Shown: positions 9,505 through 17,812 of the stretch, piece by piece | How the letters are laid out: each line of letters begins with the position of its first letter | Numbering within the stretch: position 1 is the first letter of the stretch | DNA from: Rhizomonospora bruguierae | GTDB lineage: Bacteria; Actinomycetota; Actinomycetes; Mycobacteriales; Micromonosporaceae | Direction: 5' to 3' | DNA: 64,000 nucleotides | Assembly (NCBI RefSeq): GCF_018397995.1 | Contig: NZ_BBQH01000019.1 | Coordinates: 103,752-167,751 of the forward strand | The notes under the pieces: model-generated | What the model saw: only the letters and a program-made list of their open reading frames with translations | Told to the model about the DNA's origin: nothing | Databases searched by the model: none | Program-made: the position numbers and the translations under genes

Positions 9505-9863
9505 GACGATGACGGCATCCGTCTCCGGCCGCGCCCCGGCCGGATCACCGTTCCCGACCTCGCGATCACGACCAGGATCGAGATGCTCGAGCCGATCGTC
9601 GAGGCGTCCTCCGCCCGGCTGGTCTGCGAGATCGTTTCGCCGGTAACGCGGCAACCGACAAGATCCTCAAGATGCACCACTACGCCGCGGCCGGCATCGA
9701 GTGGTACCTCCCGGTCGAGCAGCAGACCGGGGCCCTTGACCTCTACCGGCTCGAAGGCGAGCACTACGTGGGGCACGCCGCCGCCCAGCGGGGCGAGAAG
9801 CTGGTCATGACCGAGCCGGTCGAGGCGGTCCTGGAACCCGACTCGCTCGCGCCGCAGAGCTGA
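9505..9863 (+). pseudogene. Uma2-family (PD-(D/E)XK-like) gene, truncated and frameshifted
   Basis: One frame reads GRITVPDLAITTRIEMLEPIVEASSARLVCEIVSPV, which matches the second half of the Uma2/DUF820 nuclease-like fold (VPDLAI strand and EIVSP motif). After the EIVSP codons the match moves to another frame, NAATDKILKMHHYAAAGIEWYL, and runs on to LAPQS at 9863. Adding one G in the CCGG at about 9641-9643 restores SPGNAATDKILK, so a single-base deletion broke the gene. The first 80 or so residues of a normal Uma2 protein are also missing. This is the only content I see in the 558-bp gap between the S9 homologue and tldD, apart from the tldD promoter. Confidence 0.75.
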
Positions 9864-9921
9864 CCTGCCGCCGGCCGCCGGCCGCCCGCCTGAGCGTCCG
9901 CCGGGCCGCGGGCGGGTCGCA

Positions 9922-9927
9922 TAGGGT
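9922..9927 (+). promoter_or_regulatory. -10 box for leaderless tldD
   Basis: TAGGGT ends six bases before the tldD ATG at 9934. The six bases between them contain no purine-rich ribosome binding site. Confidence 0.6.
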
Positions 9928-9933
9928 GCGTGG

Positions 9934-11358
9934 ATGAGCGAGTTCGACACGGCCGCCCGGGCAGTGCAGGCGGCCCTGGACGCGGGCGCGCGGTACGCGG
10001 ACGTCCGGATCATGCACCGGCGGACGGAGTCGATGTCCGCGCGCAACGGGGAGATCGAGGACGTCGGGCAGTACGAGAGCGCCGGCGTCGGGGTACGGGC
10101 GCTGGTCGGTTCGGGTTGGGGCTTCTTCGCGGTGCCGGACCTGTCCGAGACGGCGGCGCGGGCGGCCGGGGCGCGGGCGGCGGAAATCGCGGCGGCGAGC
10201 GCGCGGGTGCCGGGGCCGGCGGCGGATCTGGTGCCGGTGGCGGCGTCCACGGGGTCGTGGGCCTCGGAGTGCGCGGTCGACCCGCTGGCGGTACCACTGT
10301 CCACAAAGGGCGACCTGCTGGTGCACGCCACGAAGGCGATGGTGGACGGTGGCGCGGACGTGGCCGAGGGCTCGTACGCGGTGTGGGACACCGCGAAGTG
10401 GTTCGTCTCCAGCGAGGGGCACCGGATCGACCAGCGGATCCGTGAGTGCGGGGCGGACATCGCGGCGACCGCGGTCGGCGAGGGTGAGACGCAGCGCCGC
10501 TCGCACGCCCAGTACGGGACGCAGGGCTGGGAGCTGATCGAGGCGCAGAACCTGCTGGAGCGGGCACCGCGGCTGGCGGACGAGGCGCGGGCACTGCTGA
10601 CCGCCCCGCTGTGCCCGGCGGGCGAGACCTCGCTGATCCTCGGCGGCGAGCAGTTGGCGCTGCAGATCCACGAGTCGGTGGGGCACGCGATCGAGCTGGA
10701 CCGGATCCTCGGCTGGGAGGCCGCGTTCGCGGGCACGTCCTGGCTGGACCTGAGCCGGCTGGGCGACCTGCGGTACGGGTCCGAGCTGATGAACATCACG
10801 ATCGACCCCACCATCCCCGGCGCGCTGGGCTCGTTCGGGTTCGACGACGAGGGCACTCCGGCCCGGTCGCGGGACGCGGTGCGCGAGGGCATCTGGGTGG
10901 GTGTGCTGGCCGGGCGGGATTCGGCCGCGGTGGCCGGGCTCGACTACGGCGGCAGCGTGCGGTCCGACGGCTGGGCGCGGCTGCCGATGGTGCGGATGAC
11001 GAATGTGGGGCTGGAACCCGGCCCGCACACGCTCGAGGAGATCATCGCCGGCACCGACGACGGGGTCTACATGGAGACCAACCGGTCCTGGTCGATCGAC
11101 GACCGGCGGCTCAACTTCCAGTTCGGGTGCGAGATCGGGTACGAGGTGAAGAACGGCAGGCTGGGCCGGATGCTGCGCAACCCCACGTACACGGGGATCG
11201 GGCCGCGGTTCTGGCAGTCGATGGACATGCTCTCCAACGAGATCGTGGCGTGGGGGACGCCGAACTGCGGCAAGGGCCAACCGGGGCAGATCGGCCACAC
11301 CGGACACCCGGCGGCGCCGGCCCGGTTCCGCAACGTCCGCGTGGGGGTACGGGCGTGA
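9934..11358 (+). CDS. tldD: TldD-type metalloprotease subunit
   Basis: TldD and TldE form a heterodimeric zinc protease that cuts extended peptides and matures some modified peptides in the cytoplasm. This 474-residue protein carries the TldD active-site motif HESVGHAIELDR at about residues 246-257, which supplies the HExxxH zinc ligands. The N-terminal domain has the YADVRIMHRRTESMSARNGEIE segment typical of the family, split here for brevity as YADVRIMHRR and SMSARNGEIE. The C-terminal domain has MLRNPTYTGIGPRFW and GTPNCGKGQP, both family signatures. The start is the ATG at 9934. Its stop overlaps the first of three 89-bp repeats that lead into tldE. Confidence 0.92.
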   Translation: MSEFDTAARAVQAALDAGARYADVRIMHRRTESMSARNGEIEDVGQYESAGVGVRALVGSGWGFFAVPDLSETAARAAGARAAEIAAASARVPGPAADLVPVAASTGSWASECAVDPLAVPLSTKGDLLVHATKAMVDGGADVAEGSYAVWDTAKWFVSSEGHRIDQRIRECGADIAATAVGEGETQRRSHAQYGTQGWELIEAQNLLERAPRLADEARALLTAPLCPAGETSLILGGEQLALQIHESVGHAIELDRILGWEAAFAGTSWLDLSRLGDLRYGSELMNITIDPTIPGALGSFGFDDEGTPARSRDAVREGIWVGVLAGRDSAAVAGLDYGGSVRSDGWARLPMVRMTNVGLEPGPHTLEEIIAGTDDGVYMETNRSWSIDDRRLNFQFGCEIGYEVKNGRLGRMLRNPTYTGIGPRFWQSMDMLSNEIVAWGTPNCGKGQPGQIGHTGHPAAPARFRNVRVGVRA

Positions 11359-11625
11359 GCGCGAGGAGCGCCCGGAGCGCGCCGGACCGAAGGACCGGCG
11401 GCCGCGCAGGAAGCACCGCAGTCGCGAACGAAAGGCAGACACCGTGAGCGCGAGGAGCGCCCGGAGCGCGCCGGACCGAAGGACCGGCGGCCGCGCAGGA
11501 AGCACCGCAGTCGCGAACGAAAGGCAGACACCGTGAGCGCGAGGAGCGCCCGCAGCGCGCCGGACCGAAGGACCGGCGGCCGCGCAGGAAGCACCGCAGT
11601 CGCGAACGAAAGGCAGACACCGTGA
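11355..11625 (+). repeat. Three tandem 89-bp coupling repeats, each encoding a 30-codon ORF (tldD to tldE)
   Basis: GTGAGC occurs at 11355, 11444 and 11533, and a fourth GTGAGT at 11622 is the tldE start, so the units are exactly 89 bp. Each unit encodes MSARSARSAPDRRTGG and then a tail ending GSTAVANERQTP. Each TGA overlaps the next GTG as GTGA, so the chain tldD, three mini-ORFs, tldE is linked by four GTGA overlaps. The ORFs run 11355-11447, 11444-11536 and 11533-11625. Each unit ends with GAAAGG eight bases before the next GTG. I see one difference between the units, a synonymous CGG to CGC change in the third. A diverged copy lies at 6106-6189. Confidence 0.9.
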
Positions 11626-12992
11626 GTGAGCTGGATGTCGCCGCCCAGGTGCTGGAGTTGGTCCGCGCGGCGGCGGGCGGCGCGGAGGCCGAGGTGTCGG
11701 TGGACCGCAGCGTGTTGGCGCTGACCCGGTTCGCCACCTCCCACATCCACCAGAACGTCGCGGACGACACGACCTCGGTCCGCTTGCGGCTGCACCTGGC
11801 GGGGCGCACGGCGAGCGGCACGACCACGGTCACCGACCCGGCGGGGCTGCGCGGCCTGGTCGAGCGGACCGTCGCGGCGGCCCGGCTCTCGCCCGCCGAC
11901 CCGGGCTGGCCGGGGCTGGCGCCGCCCGCCCCGGTGCGGGAGCAGACCTGGGACGAGGCGACCGCACACGCCACGCCGGCGGAGCGGGCGGAGCGGGTCC
12001 GGGACTTCGTGGCGGCGGCGGAGGGCATGCAGACCGCCGGGTACTGCCGCACGGTCCGGTGGACGGGAGCGTTCGCCAACTCGGCCGGGCACTGCGCGAC
12101 CGGGCGGACCGCGAGCGCGGCGCTGGACGGCATCGCCCGCCGGCCGGGGGCCGACGGGGTGGCGCGGCTGCTCGCCGGGCGCCTGTCGGAGGTGGACGGC
12201 GTGGTGTTGGGTGCCCGCGCGGCGGCCAAGGCGGCGGCGGGCGCCGACCCGGTGGAGTTGCCGCCGGGGCACTACGAGGTGGTGATGGAGCCGAACGCGG
12301 TCTCCGACCTGCTGAACAACCTGGCCCTGTTCGGCTTCAACGGCCGGCTGGTCACGCAGCGGCGCTCGTTCGCGGAGCCGGGCGCGGACCAGTTCGACCC
12401 GTCGCTCACGCTGCTGGACGACCCGGTGCTGACCGCGCCGTACGACTCGGAGGGCACGCCGAAGCGAACGATCCCGCTGGTCGAGGCGGGGCGGACCGTG
12501 GCGGTCGCGCACGACCGGCGCAGCGGGGCCGAGGCGGGTTCCGCGTCGACCGGGCACGCGCCGCCGGACGGGCCGAGCAGTTGGGGCGCCATCCCGCTGG
12601 ACATGGCGCTGGCCCCGGGCGACCCGGATGCCCCGCCGGCCGCCGAGGTCGCCGGCCCGGTGGTGGACAGTTCCGCCGCCGAGTTGGTGGCGAAGGTGAG
12701 CCGGGGTCTGCTGGTGACCGACCTCTGGTACACGCGGGTGCTGGACGAGCGGACGCTGGCGGTCACCGGGCTCACCCGCAACGGGGTGTGGCTGATCGAG
12801 GACGGTGTTGTCACCCGCCCGGTCCAGAACTTCCGGTTCACCCAGTCGTATCCGCGGGCGCTGGCGCCGGGCGCGGTGCTGGGCGTGGGGGCCACCGCGG
12901 CCCGCGTACCGGACAACTGGGCGCTCGGCGGGTACCTCGCGCCCGCCCTGCACCTGGCGTCGTGGCACTTCACGGGCGGTGCCTCCGGCTGA
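11622..12992 (+). CDS. tldE: TldE/PmbA-type subunit
   Basis: This 456-residue protein is the non-metal-binding partner of TldD in the TldD/TldE protease. It has the same two-domain layout: an N-terminal domain with EAEVSVDRSVLALTRFATSHIHQN and a C-terminal domain with PPGHYEVVMEPNAVSDLL and VSRGLLVTDLWYTRVLD. These are written here in short pieces because the family is recognised by overall pattern. It lacks the HExxxH motif of TldD, as expected. The GTG start at 11622 is the last codon of the triple repeat, whose GAAAGG lies eight bases upstream. Translation is likely coupled to the repeat-encoded ORFs. Confidence 0.88.
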   Translation: MSELDVAAQVLELVRAAAGGAEAEVSVDRSVLALTRFATSHIHQNVADDTTSVRLRLHLAGRTASGTTTVTDPAGLRGLVERTVAAARLSPADPGWPGLAPPAPVREQTWDEATAHATPAERAERVRDFVAAAEGMQTAGYCRTVRWTGAFANSAGHCATGRTASAALDGIARRPGADGVARLLAGRLSEVDGVVLGARAAAKAAAGADPVELPPGHYEVVMEPNAVSDLLNNLALFGFNGRLVTQRRSFAEPGADQFDPSLTLLDDPVLTAPYDSEGTPKRTIPLVEAGRTVAVAHDRRSGAEAGSASTGHAPPDGPSSWGAIPLDMALAPGDPDAPPAAEVAGPVVDSSAAELVAKVSRGLLVTDLWYTRVLDERTLAVTGLTRNGVWLIEDGVVTRPVQNFRFTQSYPRALAPGAVLGVGATAARVPDNWALGGYLAPALHLASWHFTGGASG

Positions 12993-13032
12993 CCGGCGGC
13001 CGGGGGCGCGGGCGTCGTTTTTCGGTGCGCGG

Positions 13033-13050
13033 TAGTGAAGTTATGCACAA
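13033..13050. promoter_or_regulatory. Candidate operator upstream of sdhCAB (CRP/FNR- or Rex-like)
   Basis: TAGTGAAGTTATGCACAA is an interrupted palindrome of the GTG-N8-CAC type. It agrees at 14 of 18 positions with the site TTGTGAAGAACTGCACAA found upstream of pckG at 53456. A second half-site TGCACAA occurs at 13144-13150. CRP/GlxR (TGTGA-N6-TCACA) and Rex (TTGTGAA-N4-TTCACAA) consensus sequences both fit with one or two mismatches. The rest of the 242-bp gap 12993-13234 must hold the sdh promoter, which I cannot place. Confidence 0.45.
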
Positions 13051-13234
13051 CGACGCCCTAAACGCGCGCTCTGGCTTCCTTACGGCCGTCTTACGGGCGA
13101 GACTCTCCCTTCGCACGTTCCCCACACCACGCGGCGTAACGTGTGCACAATGCGGACGCTGGTAGCGCGGCCGGAGGCCGAGGCGTGCCGGACGCGCCGC
13201 GCCCGCTGATCACCCGCCCGTCAGGGAGAACAAC

Positions 13235-14050
13235 ATGACGACGACGGCAACGAGGCCGGCCGCTGGTGCCCGGCCACGCGCCGCAATCTTGGCGAAGACG
13301 CTACGGACCGACCGGTGGTGGGCCAGCCCCCTCGGGATCGCGATCATCCTGGCGATCTTCGTGATCTACTCGACCGTCCGCATCTTCATGGGCAAGCACT
13401 ACTGGGTGGGCGAGGGGCACTACCTCACCCCGCTGTACTCGCCGTGCGTCAGCAAGTCCTGTGTACCGGGCTCGTCGCACTTCGGTACCCCGCTGCCCAA
13501 GTTCCCGTTTTTCATCCCGCTGGGCGCCCTGGTGTTCCCGATCGTGGCTGGCTTCCGGGTGACCTGCTACTACTACCGCAAGGCCGGCTACCGGTCGCTG
13601 TGGCTGTCGCCGCAGGCGTGCGCCGTGCGCGAGCCGCACGCCAAGTACACCGGCGAGACCCGCTTCCCGCTGATCTTCATGAACTCGCACCGGTACTTCT
13701 TCTACCTGGCGAGCCTCGTGCTGCTGATCAACATCTACGACGCCGTGCTGGCCTTCCACGGCCGGGACGGCGGGTTCGGCCTGGGCGTGGGCACGCTGAT
13801 CATCTGCGCCAACGTCGCCCTGCTGGCCGGCTACACGCTCTCCTGCCACGCCTGCCGCCACGTGGTCGGGGGGCGGCTCAAGCACTTCTCCAAGCACCCG
13901 CTGCGGTACCGGTTCTGGACCTTCGTGTCGAAGCTGAACGGCCGGCACGGCACCTTCGCGATGGCTTCGCTGCTCAGCGTGATGATCACTGACGCGTACA
14001 TCATGGCGGTCTCCGCGCAGTGGATCACCGACCTGCGGATCTTCAACTAG
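13235..14050 (+). CDS. sdhC: Succinate dehydrogenase membrane anchor (cytochrome b subunit, Sdh1 type)
   Basis: This 271-residue integral membrane protein anchors the succinate dehydrogenase flavoprotein and iron-sulfur subunits and passes electrons to menaquinone. It has about five hydrophobic segments, beginning with SPLGIAIILAIFVIYSTV. Histidines suited to haem binding lie in or near them (MNSHRYFFYL, YTLSCHACRHVVGG). The long loop containing PCVSKSCVPGSSHFGTPLP is typical of the actinobacterial Sdh1 type (mycobacterial Rv0249c class) rather than the small two-protein anchor. The ATG at 13235 has GGGAGAA upstream. It is the first gene of sdhCAB, ten bases before sdhA. Confidence 0.9.
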   Translation: MTTTATRPAAGARPRAAILAKTLRTDRWWASPLGIAIILAIFVIYSTVRIFMGKHYWVGEGHYLTPLYSPCVSKSCVPGSSHFGTPLPKFPFFIPLGALVFPIVAGFRVTCYYYRKAGYRSLWLSPQACAVREPHAKYTGETRFPLIFMNSHRYFFYLASLVLLINIYDAVLAFHGRDGGFGLGVGTLIICANVALLAGYTLSCHACRHVVGGRLKHFSKHPLRYRFWTFVSKLNGRHGTFAMASLLSVMITDAYIMAVSAQWITDLRIFN

Positions 14051-14060
14051 GGGCCCGGCG

Positions 14061-15971
14061 ATGACGACCAATCGAATCGAACGACACCACTACGACGTGG
14101 TCGTGATCGGCGCCGGCGGCGCCGGCCTGCGCGCCGCGATCGAGGCCCGGCTGGCGGGCAAGCGCACCGCGATCATCTCCAAGTCGCTGTTCGGCAAGGC
14201 CCACACGGTCATGGCCGAGGGCGGCGCCGCGGCCGCGATGGGCAACGTGAACAGCAACGACAACTGGATGGTCCACTTCCGCGACACCATGCGCGGCGGG
14301 AAATTCCTGAACAACTTCCGGATGGCCGAACTGCACGCCAAGGAGGCGCCGGAGCGGATCTGGGAGCTGGAGACCTACGGCGCGCTGTTCGACCGCACCA
14401 AGGACGGCAAGATCTCGCAGCGCAACTTCGGCGGCCACGAGTACCCGCGGCTGGCGCACGTCGGCGACCGGACCGGCCTGGAGCTGATCCGCACCCTCCA
14501 GCAGAAGATCGTCTCGCTCCAGCAGGAGGACAAGCGGCAGTACGGCGACTACGACGCCCGCATCCGCGTCTTCGCCGAGACCACGATCACCGAGCTGATC
14601 CTGGACGGGGACCGGGTCGCCGGCGCGTTCGGGTACCGCCGGGAGGACGGCGAGTTCCTGCTGTTCGAGGCGCCGGCGATCGTGCTGGCGACCGGCGGCG
14701 TCGGCCGCTCCTACAAGGTCACCTCGAACTCGTGGGAGTACACCGGCGACGGGCACGCGCTCGCCCTGCGCGCCGGCGCGAACCTGATCAACATGGAGTT
14801 CCTCCAGTTCCACCCCACCGGCATGGTCTGGCCGCCCTCGGTGAAGGGCATCCTGGTCACCGAGTCGGTCCGCGGCGACGGCGGGGTGCTGAAGAACTCC
14901 GAGGGCAAGCGGTTCATGTTCAACTACGTCCCCGACGTGTTCCGCAAGCAGTACGCGGAGACGGAGGAGGAGGCGGACCGCTGGTACACCGACCCGGACC
15001 ACAACCGGCGCCCGCCGGAGCTGCTCCCCCGGGACGAGGTGGCCCGCGCGATCAACGCCGAGGTGAAGGCCGGCCGCGGCTCCCCCGCCGGCGGCGTCTA
15101 CCTGGACGTCTCCACCCGGATGCCGGCCGAGACCATCATCAAGCGGCTGCCGTCGATGCATCACCAATTCAAGGAACTGGCCGACGTCGACATCACCAAG
15201 GAGGCCATGGAGGTCGGCCCGACCTGCCACTACGTCATGGGCGGGGTCGAGGTGGACCCCGACACGGGCGCCACGATCGGCCAGGTGCGCGGCCTGTTCG
15301 CCGCGGGCGAGGTCTCCGGCGGCATGCACGGCTCCAACCGCCTCGGCGGCAACTCCCTGTCCGACCTGCTGGTCTTCGGCAAGCGGGCCGGCGAGTACGC
15401 GGCGGCCTACGCCGACTCGCTGCCCGCCCGCCCGAAGGTGTCGCAGGCCCTGGTCGACACGGCGGTGGACGCGGCGCTGGCGCCGCTGTCCCGGGACGGC
15501 GAGAACCCGTACACCCTCCAGCAGGACCTTCAGGCGGTCATGGGCGACCTGGTCGGCATCATCCGCCGCCGGGGCGAACTGCAGGACGCGCTGGTCCGGC
15601 TGGCCGAGCTGAAGGAGCGGGTGGCGAAGGTCAGCGCGAGCGGCGGCCGGCGGTACAACCCTGGCTGGCACCTGGCGCTGGACCTGCGCAACATGCTGGT
15701 CGTCTCGGAGTGCACGGCGAAGGCCGCGCTGGAGCGGGAGGAGTCCCGCGGCGGGCACACCCGGGAGGACTTCCCGGCGATGGACCCGAACTGGCGCCGC
15801 CTGAACCTGGTCACCTCGCTGGAGGGCGACGAGGTGCTGCTCTCCCGCAAGCCGGTGCCCGAGATGCGCCCGGAGCTCATCACCCTGTTCGATCGGGTTG
15901 AGCTGTCGAAGTACCTGACCGACGAGGAGCTGGCCGGCTTTGACGCCCTGGCCGAGGAGGCGAGCAACTGA
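14061..15971 (+). CDS. sdhA: Succinate dehydrogenase flavoprotein subunit
   Basis: SdhA oxidises succinate to fumarate with covalent FAD on the cytoplasmic face of the membrane. The 636-residue protein begins with the dinucleotide fold VVVIGAGGAGLRAAIEA (residues 13-29). The FAD-linking histidine is H48 in SLFGKAHTVMAEGG. The substrate-site segment is LQFHPTGMVWP, and RGDGGVLKNSEGKRFM and GGMHGSNRLGGNSLSDLLVFG are conserved flavoprotein motifs. The stop overlaps the sdhB start as TGATG, so the two are translationally coupled. Its length and the paired anchor match the Sdh1 (Rv0248c-like) enzymes. Confidence 0.96.
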   Translation: MTTNRIERHHYDVVVIGAGGAGLRAAIEARLAGKRTAIISKSLFGKAHTVMAEGGAAAAMGNVNSNDNWMVHFRDTMRGGKFLNNFRMAELHAKEAPERIWELETYGALFDRTKDGKISQRNFGGHEYPRLAHVGDRTGLELIRTLQQKIVSLQQEDKRQYGDYDARIRVFAETTITELILDGDRVAGAFGYRREDGEFLLFEAPAIVLATGGVGRSYKVTSNSWEYTGDGHALALRAGANLINMEFLQFHPTGMVWPPSVKGILVTESVRGDGGVLKNSEGKRFMFNYVPDVFRKQYAETEEEADRWYTDPDHNRRPPELLPRDEVARAINAEVKAGRGSPAGGVYLDVSTRMPAETIIKRLPSMHHQFKELADVDITKEAMEVGPTCHYVMGGVEVDPDTGATIGQVRGLFAAGEVSGGMHGSNRLGGNSLSDLLVFGKRAGEYAAAYADSLPARPKVSQALVDTAVDAALAPLSRDGENPYTLQQDLQAVMGDLVGIIRRRGELQDALVRLAELKERVAKVSASGGRRYNPGWHLALDLRNMLVVSECTAKAALEREESRGGHTREDFPAMDPNWRRLNLVTSLEGDEVLLSRKPVPEMRPELITLFDRVELSKYLTDEELAGFDALAEEASN

Positions 15972-16984
15972 TGGGCACCAAGCGCCACTTCCGCGTCTGG
16001 CGGGGTGATGAGAACGGCGGCGACCTGCAGGATTACCAGGTCGAGGTGAACGAGGGCGAGGTGGTCCTGGACGTCATCCACCGGCTCCAGGCCACCCAGG
16101 CGCCCGACCTGGCCTGCCGCTGGAACTGCAAGGCGGGCAAGTGCGGCTCGTGCTCCATGGAGATCAACGGTCGCCCCCGCCTCGGGTGCATGACCCGGAT
16201 GTCCACCTTCGAGGAGAACGAGACCGTCACGGTCACCCCGTTGCGCACGTTCCCGATCGTCCGGGACCTGGTCACCGACGTCGAATTCAACTACGTGAAG
16301 GCCCGGGAGACCCCGGCGTTCGCGCCGCCCGCGGACCTCGAGCCCGGCGAGTACCGGATGCAGCAGGTCGACGTGGAGCGCTCGCAGGAGTTCCGCAAGT
16401 GCATCGAGTGCTTCCTGTGCCAGAACGTCTGCCACGTGGTCCGCGACCACGAGGAGAACAAGCGCGCCTTTTCCGGACCGCGGTACTTCATCCGCGCCGC
16501 CGAGCTGGACATGCACCCGCTCGACGCCAAGGGCGACCGCAAGGAGTACGCGCAGGCGCAGCAGGGTCTCGGGTACTGCAACATCACCAAGTGCTGCACC
16601 GAGGTATGCCCCGAGCACATCAAGATCACGGACAACGCGATCATCCCGATGAAGGAGCGCGTCGTCGATCGGCGGTACGATCCGATCGTGAAACTTGGGC
16701 GCAGGATCTTCCGCCGGGATCAGCTCGAGGAGCAGGGCACGCGGCCCGGTCCGCTGCTCGCGCAGGAGCCGAGCCACCACGCCGAGCCCGGCGCGGACGG
16801 GGTCAAGTGGAACCGCCAGGTCGCCCAGGGCCAAGCGGCCGCGGTGGACGAGAACGGCCGCCTCCCGCTGTCGGAGTTCACCTTCGACCGCGCGGCCGCC
16901 CCGTCCCCGTTCGGCGACGATGTGACCTTCCCGCTCCCGCCGGACGACCTGAACTACCACCATTCCAATAAGTGGGACACCTGA
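15971..16984 (+). CDS. sdhB: Succinate dehydrogenase iron-sulfur subunit with C-terminal extension
   Basis: SdhB carries electrons from FAD to the quinone site through three clusters. Cysteines for the [2Fe-2S] cluster are C53, C58, C61 and C73; those for the [4Fe-4S] and [3Fe-4S] clusters lie in CIECFLCQNVC (144, 147, 150, 154) and CNITKCCTEVC (203, 208, 209, 213). The catalytic core ends near residue 250. The remaining 85 or so residues (GTRPGPLLAQEPS onward to SNKWDT) are an extra charged and proline-containing tail compared with the usual 240-250 residues, and its role is not known to me. The start overlaps the sdhA stop, and a strong hairpin follows the stop. Confidence 0.95.
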   Translation: MGTKRHFRVWRGDENGGDLQDYQVEVNEGEVVLDVIHRLQATQAPDLACRWNCKAGKCGSCSMEINGRPRLGCMTRMSTFEENETVTVTPLRTFPIVRDLVTDVEFNYVKARETPAFAPPADLEPGEYRMQQVDVERSQEFRKCIECFLCQNVCHVVRDHEENKRAFSGPRYFIRAAELDMHPLDAKGDRKEYAQAQQGLGYCNITKCCTEVCPEHIKITDNAIIPMKERVVDRRYDPIVKLGRRIFRRDQLEEQGTRPGPLLAQEPSHHAEPGADGVKWNRQVAQGQAAAVDENGRLPLSEFTFDRAAAPSPFGDDVTFPLPPDDLNYHHSNKWDT

Positions 16985-17008
16985 CGGGTCCGATCCGACA
17001 ATGACCAT

Positions 17009-17053
17009 GAGCGCCGGCTGGGCCCCTCGCGGCCCAGCCGGCGCTCGCGTTTC
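17009..17053 (+). terminator. Intrinsic terminator of the sdhCAB operon
   Basis: GAGCGCCGGCTGGGCC at 17009-17024 and its exact complement at 17031-17046 form a 16-bp stem with a six-base loop, 25 bases after the sdhB stop. A short GCGTTT follows. The gap from here to 17189 holds nothing else I can support. Confidence 0.85.
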
Positions 17054-17189
17054 CACCGCCCGCCCCGGTGACTGCGGGGCCCCTCAGGGGGCAGTCTGAG
17101 GGAATGCGGCAACGGATCCGGACGCCCTCCACGCCCCGTCTCCGTACCCCCGGCTCAGCCGTCCCTCGCCCGGCGAGCAGGGGCATCGC

Positions 17190-17573
17190 TCAGCTGGCGA
17201 GCAGGGGGCGGAGGGCGGCGACGATCGGGGCGTCCGCCGGCAGCCAGACCACGCTGTCCAGCTCATCCGCCGCCAGCCAGCGCAGTTCGCCATGCTCCAG
17301 CGCCTGCGGCCGGTCACCGTGCACCAGGCGCGCAAGGTACACCTTGAGGACGGCCCGCCCGTGCGCCAACCGCACGTCGTCGCCCACCCGGTCGCCGACG
17401 TGCACGCGCGCGCCAAGCTCCTCCACACACTCGCGGACCAGCGCGTCGACCTCGGTCTCGCCCGGCTCCACCTTGCCGCCGGGGAACTCCCACCGCCCGG
17501 CCACCTCGGGCGGGGCCGACCGCTCGCAGGCCAGCACGCGCCCGTCCGCCACGATGGCGGCACCCACGATCAC
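17190..17573 (-). CDS. NUDIX hydrolase (MutT-type)
   Basis: The protein of about 127 residues hydrolyses nucleoside diphosphate-X compounds, probably oxidised or non-canonical nucleotides. The NUDIX box is complete: GKVEPGETEVDALVRECVEELGA, given here as GKVEPGETEVDAL and RECVEELGA. The lead-in RSAPPEVAGRWEFPGG is typical of the MutT group that includes (deoxy)cytidine triphosphatases. Two GTG starts are possible, at 17573 and 17567; the second has GGACTGAGG six bases upstream and may be the real one. The upstream 239 bp to the divergent gene at 17813 hold the promoters of both genes and no other gene I can support. Confidence 0.88.
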   Translation of the reverse strand: MIVGAAIVADGRVLACERSAPPEVAGRWEFPGGKVEPGETEVDALVRECVEELGARVHVGDRVGDDVRLAHGRAVLKVYLARLVHGDRPQALEHGELRWLAADELDSVVWLPADAPIVAALRPLLAS

Positions 17574-17812
17574 CCTCAGTCCGGCCGGCGACACGCCAGA
17601 GTCGGGACTGACCCCCCGTTCGGTATGCACGACGGGTAAGCCTGCCAGATCAATCGGGCGTTCGGGTAGGTCATGCCGTCCAGTAGGTGGGAGATGAGGG
17701 GTTTGTGGGCGTCGACACATCCGCGGTGCGGCGGCAAACTGGGAGCACCGACCGTAGTGACAATACGGCGACGATTTGGCCACAAGCCGGCAACGACGCC
17801 TGGAGGTGAGTC

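Noticed and set aside
11355..11625. The 89-bp tandem repeats as a CRISPR array.
   Set aside because: Units are contiguous with no unique spacers, and no cas gene is in the window.
13144..13150. A second full operator near the sdh start around TGTGCACA.
   Set aside because: Only the TGCACAA arm matches the site at 13033; the other arm does not.
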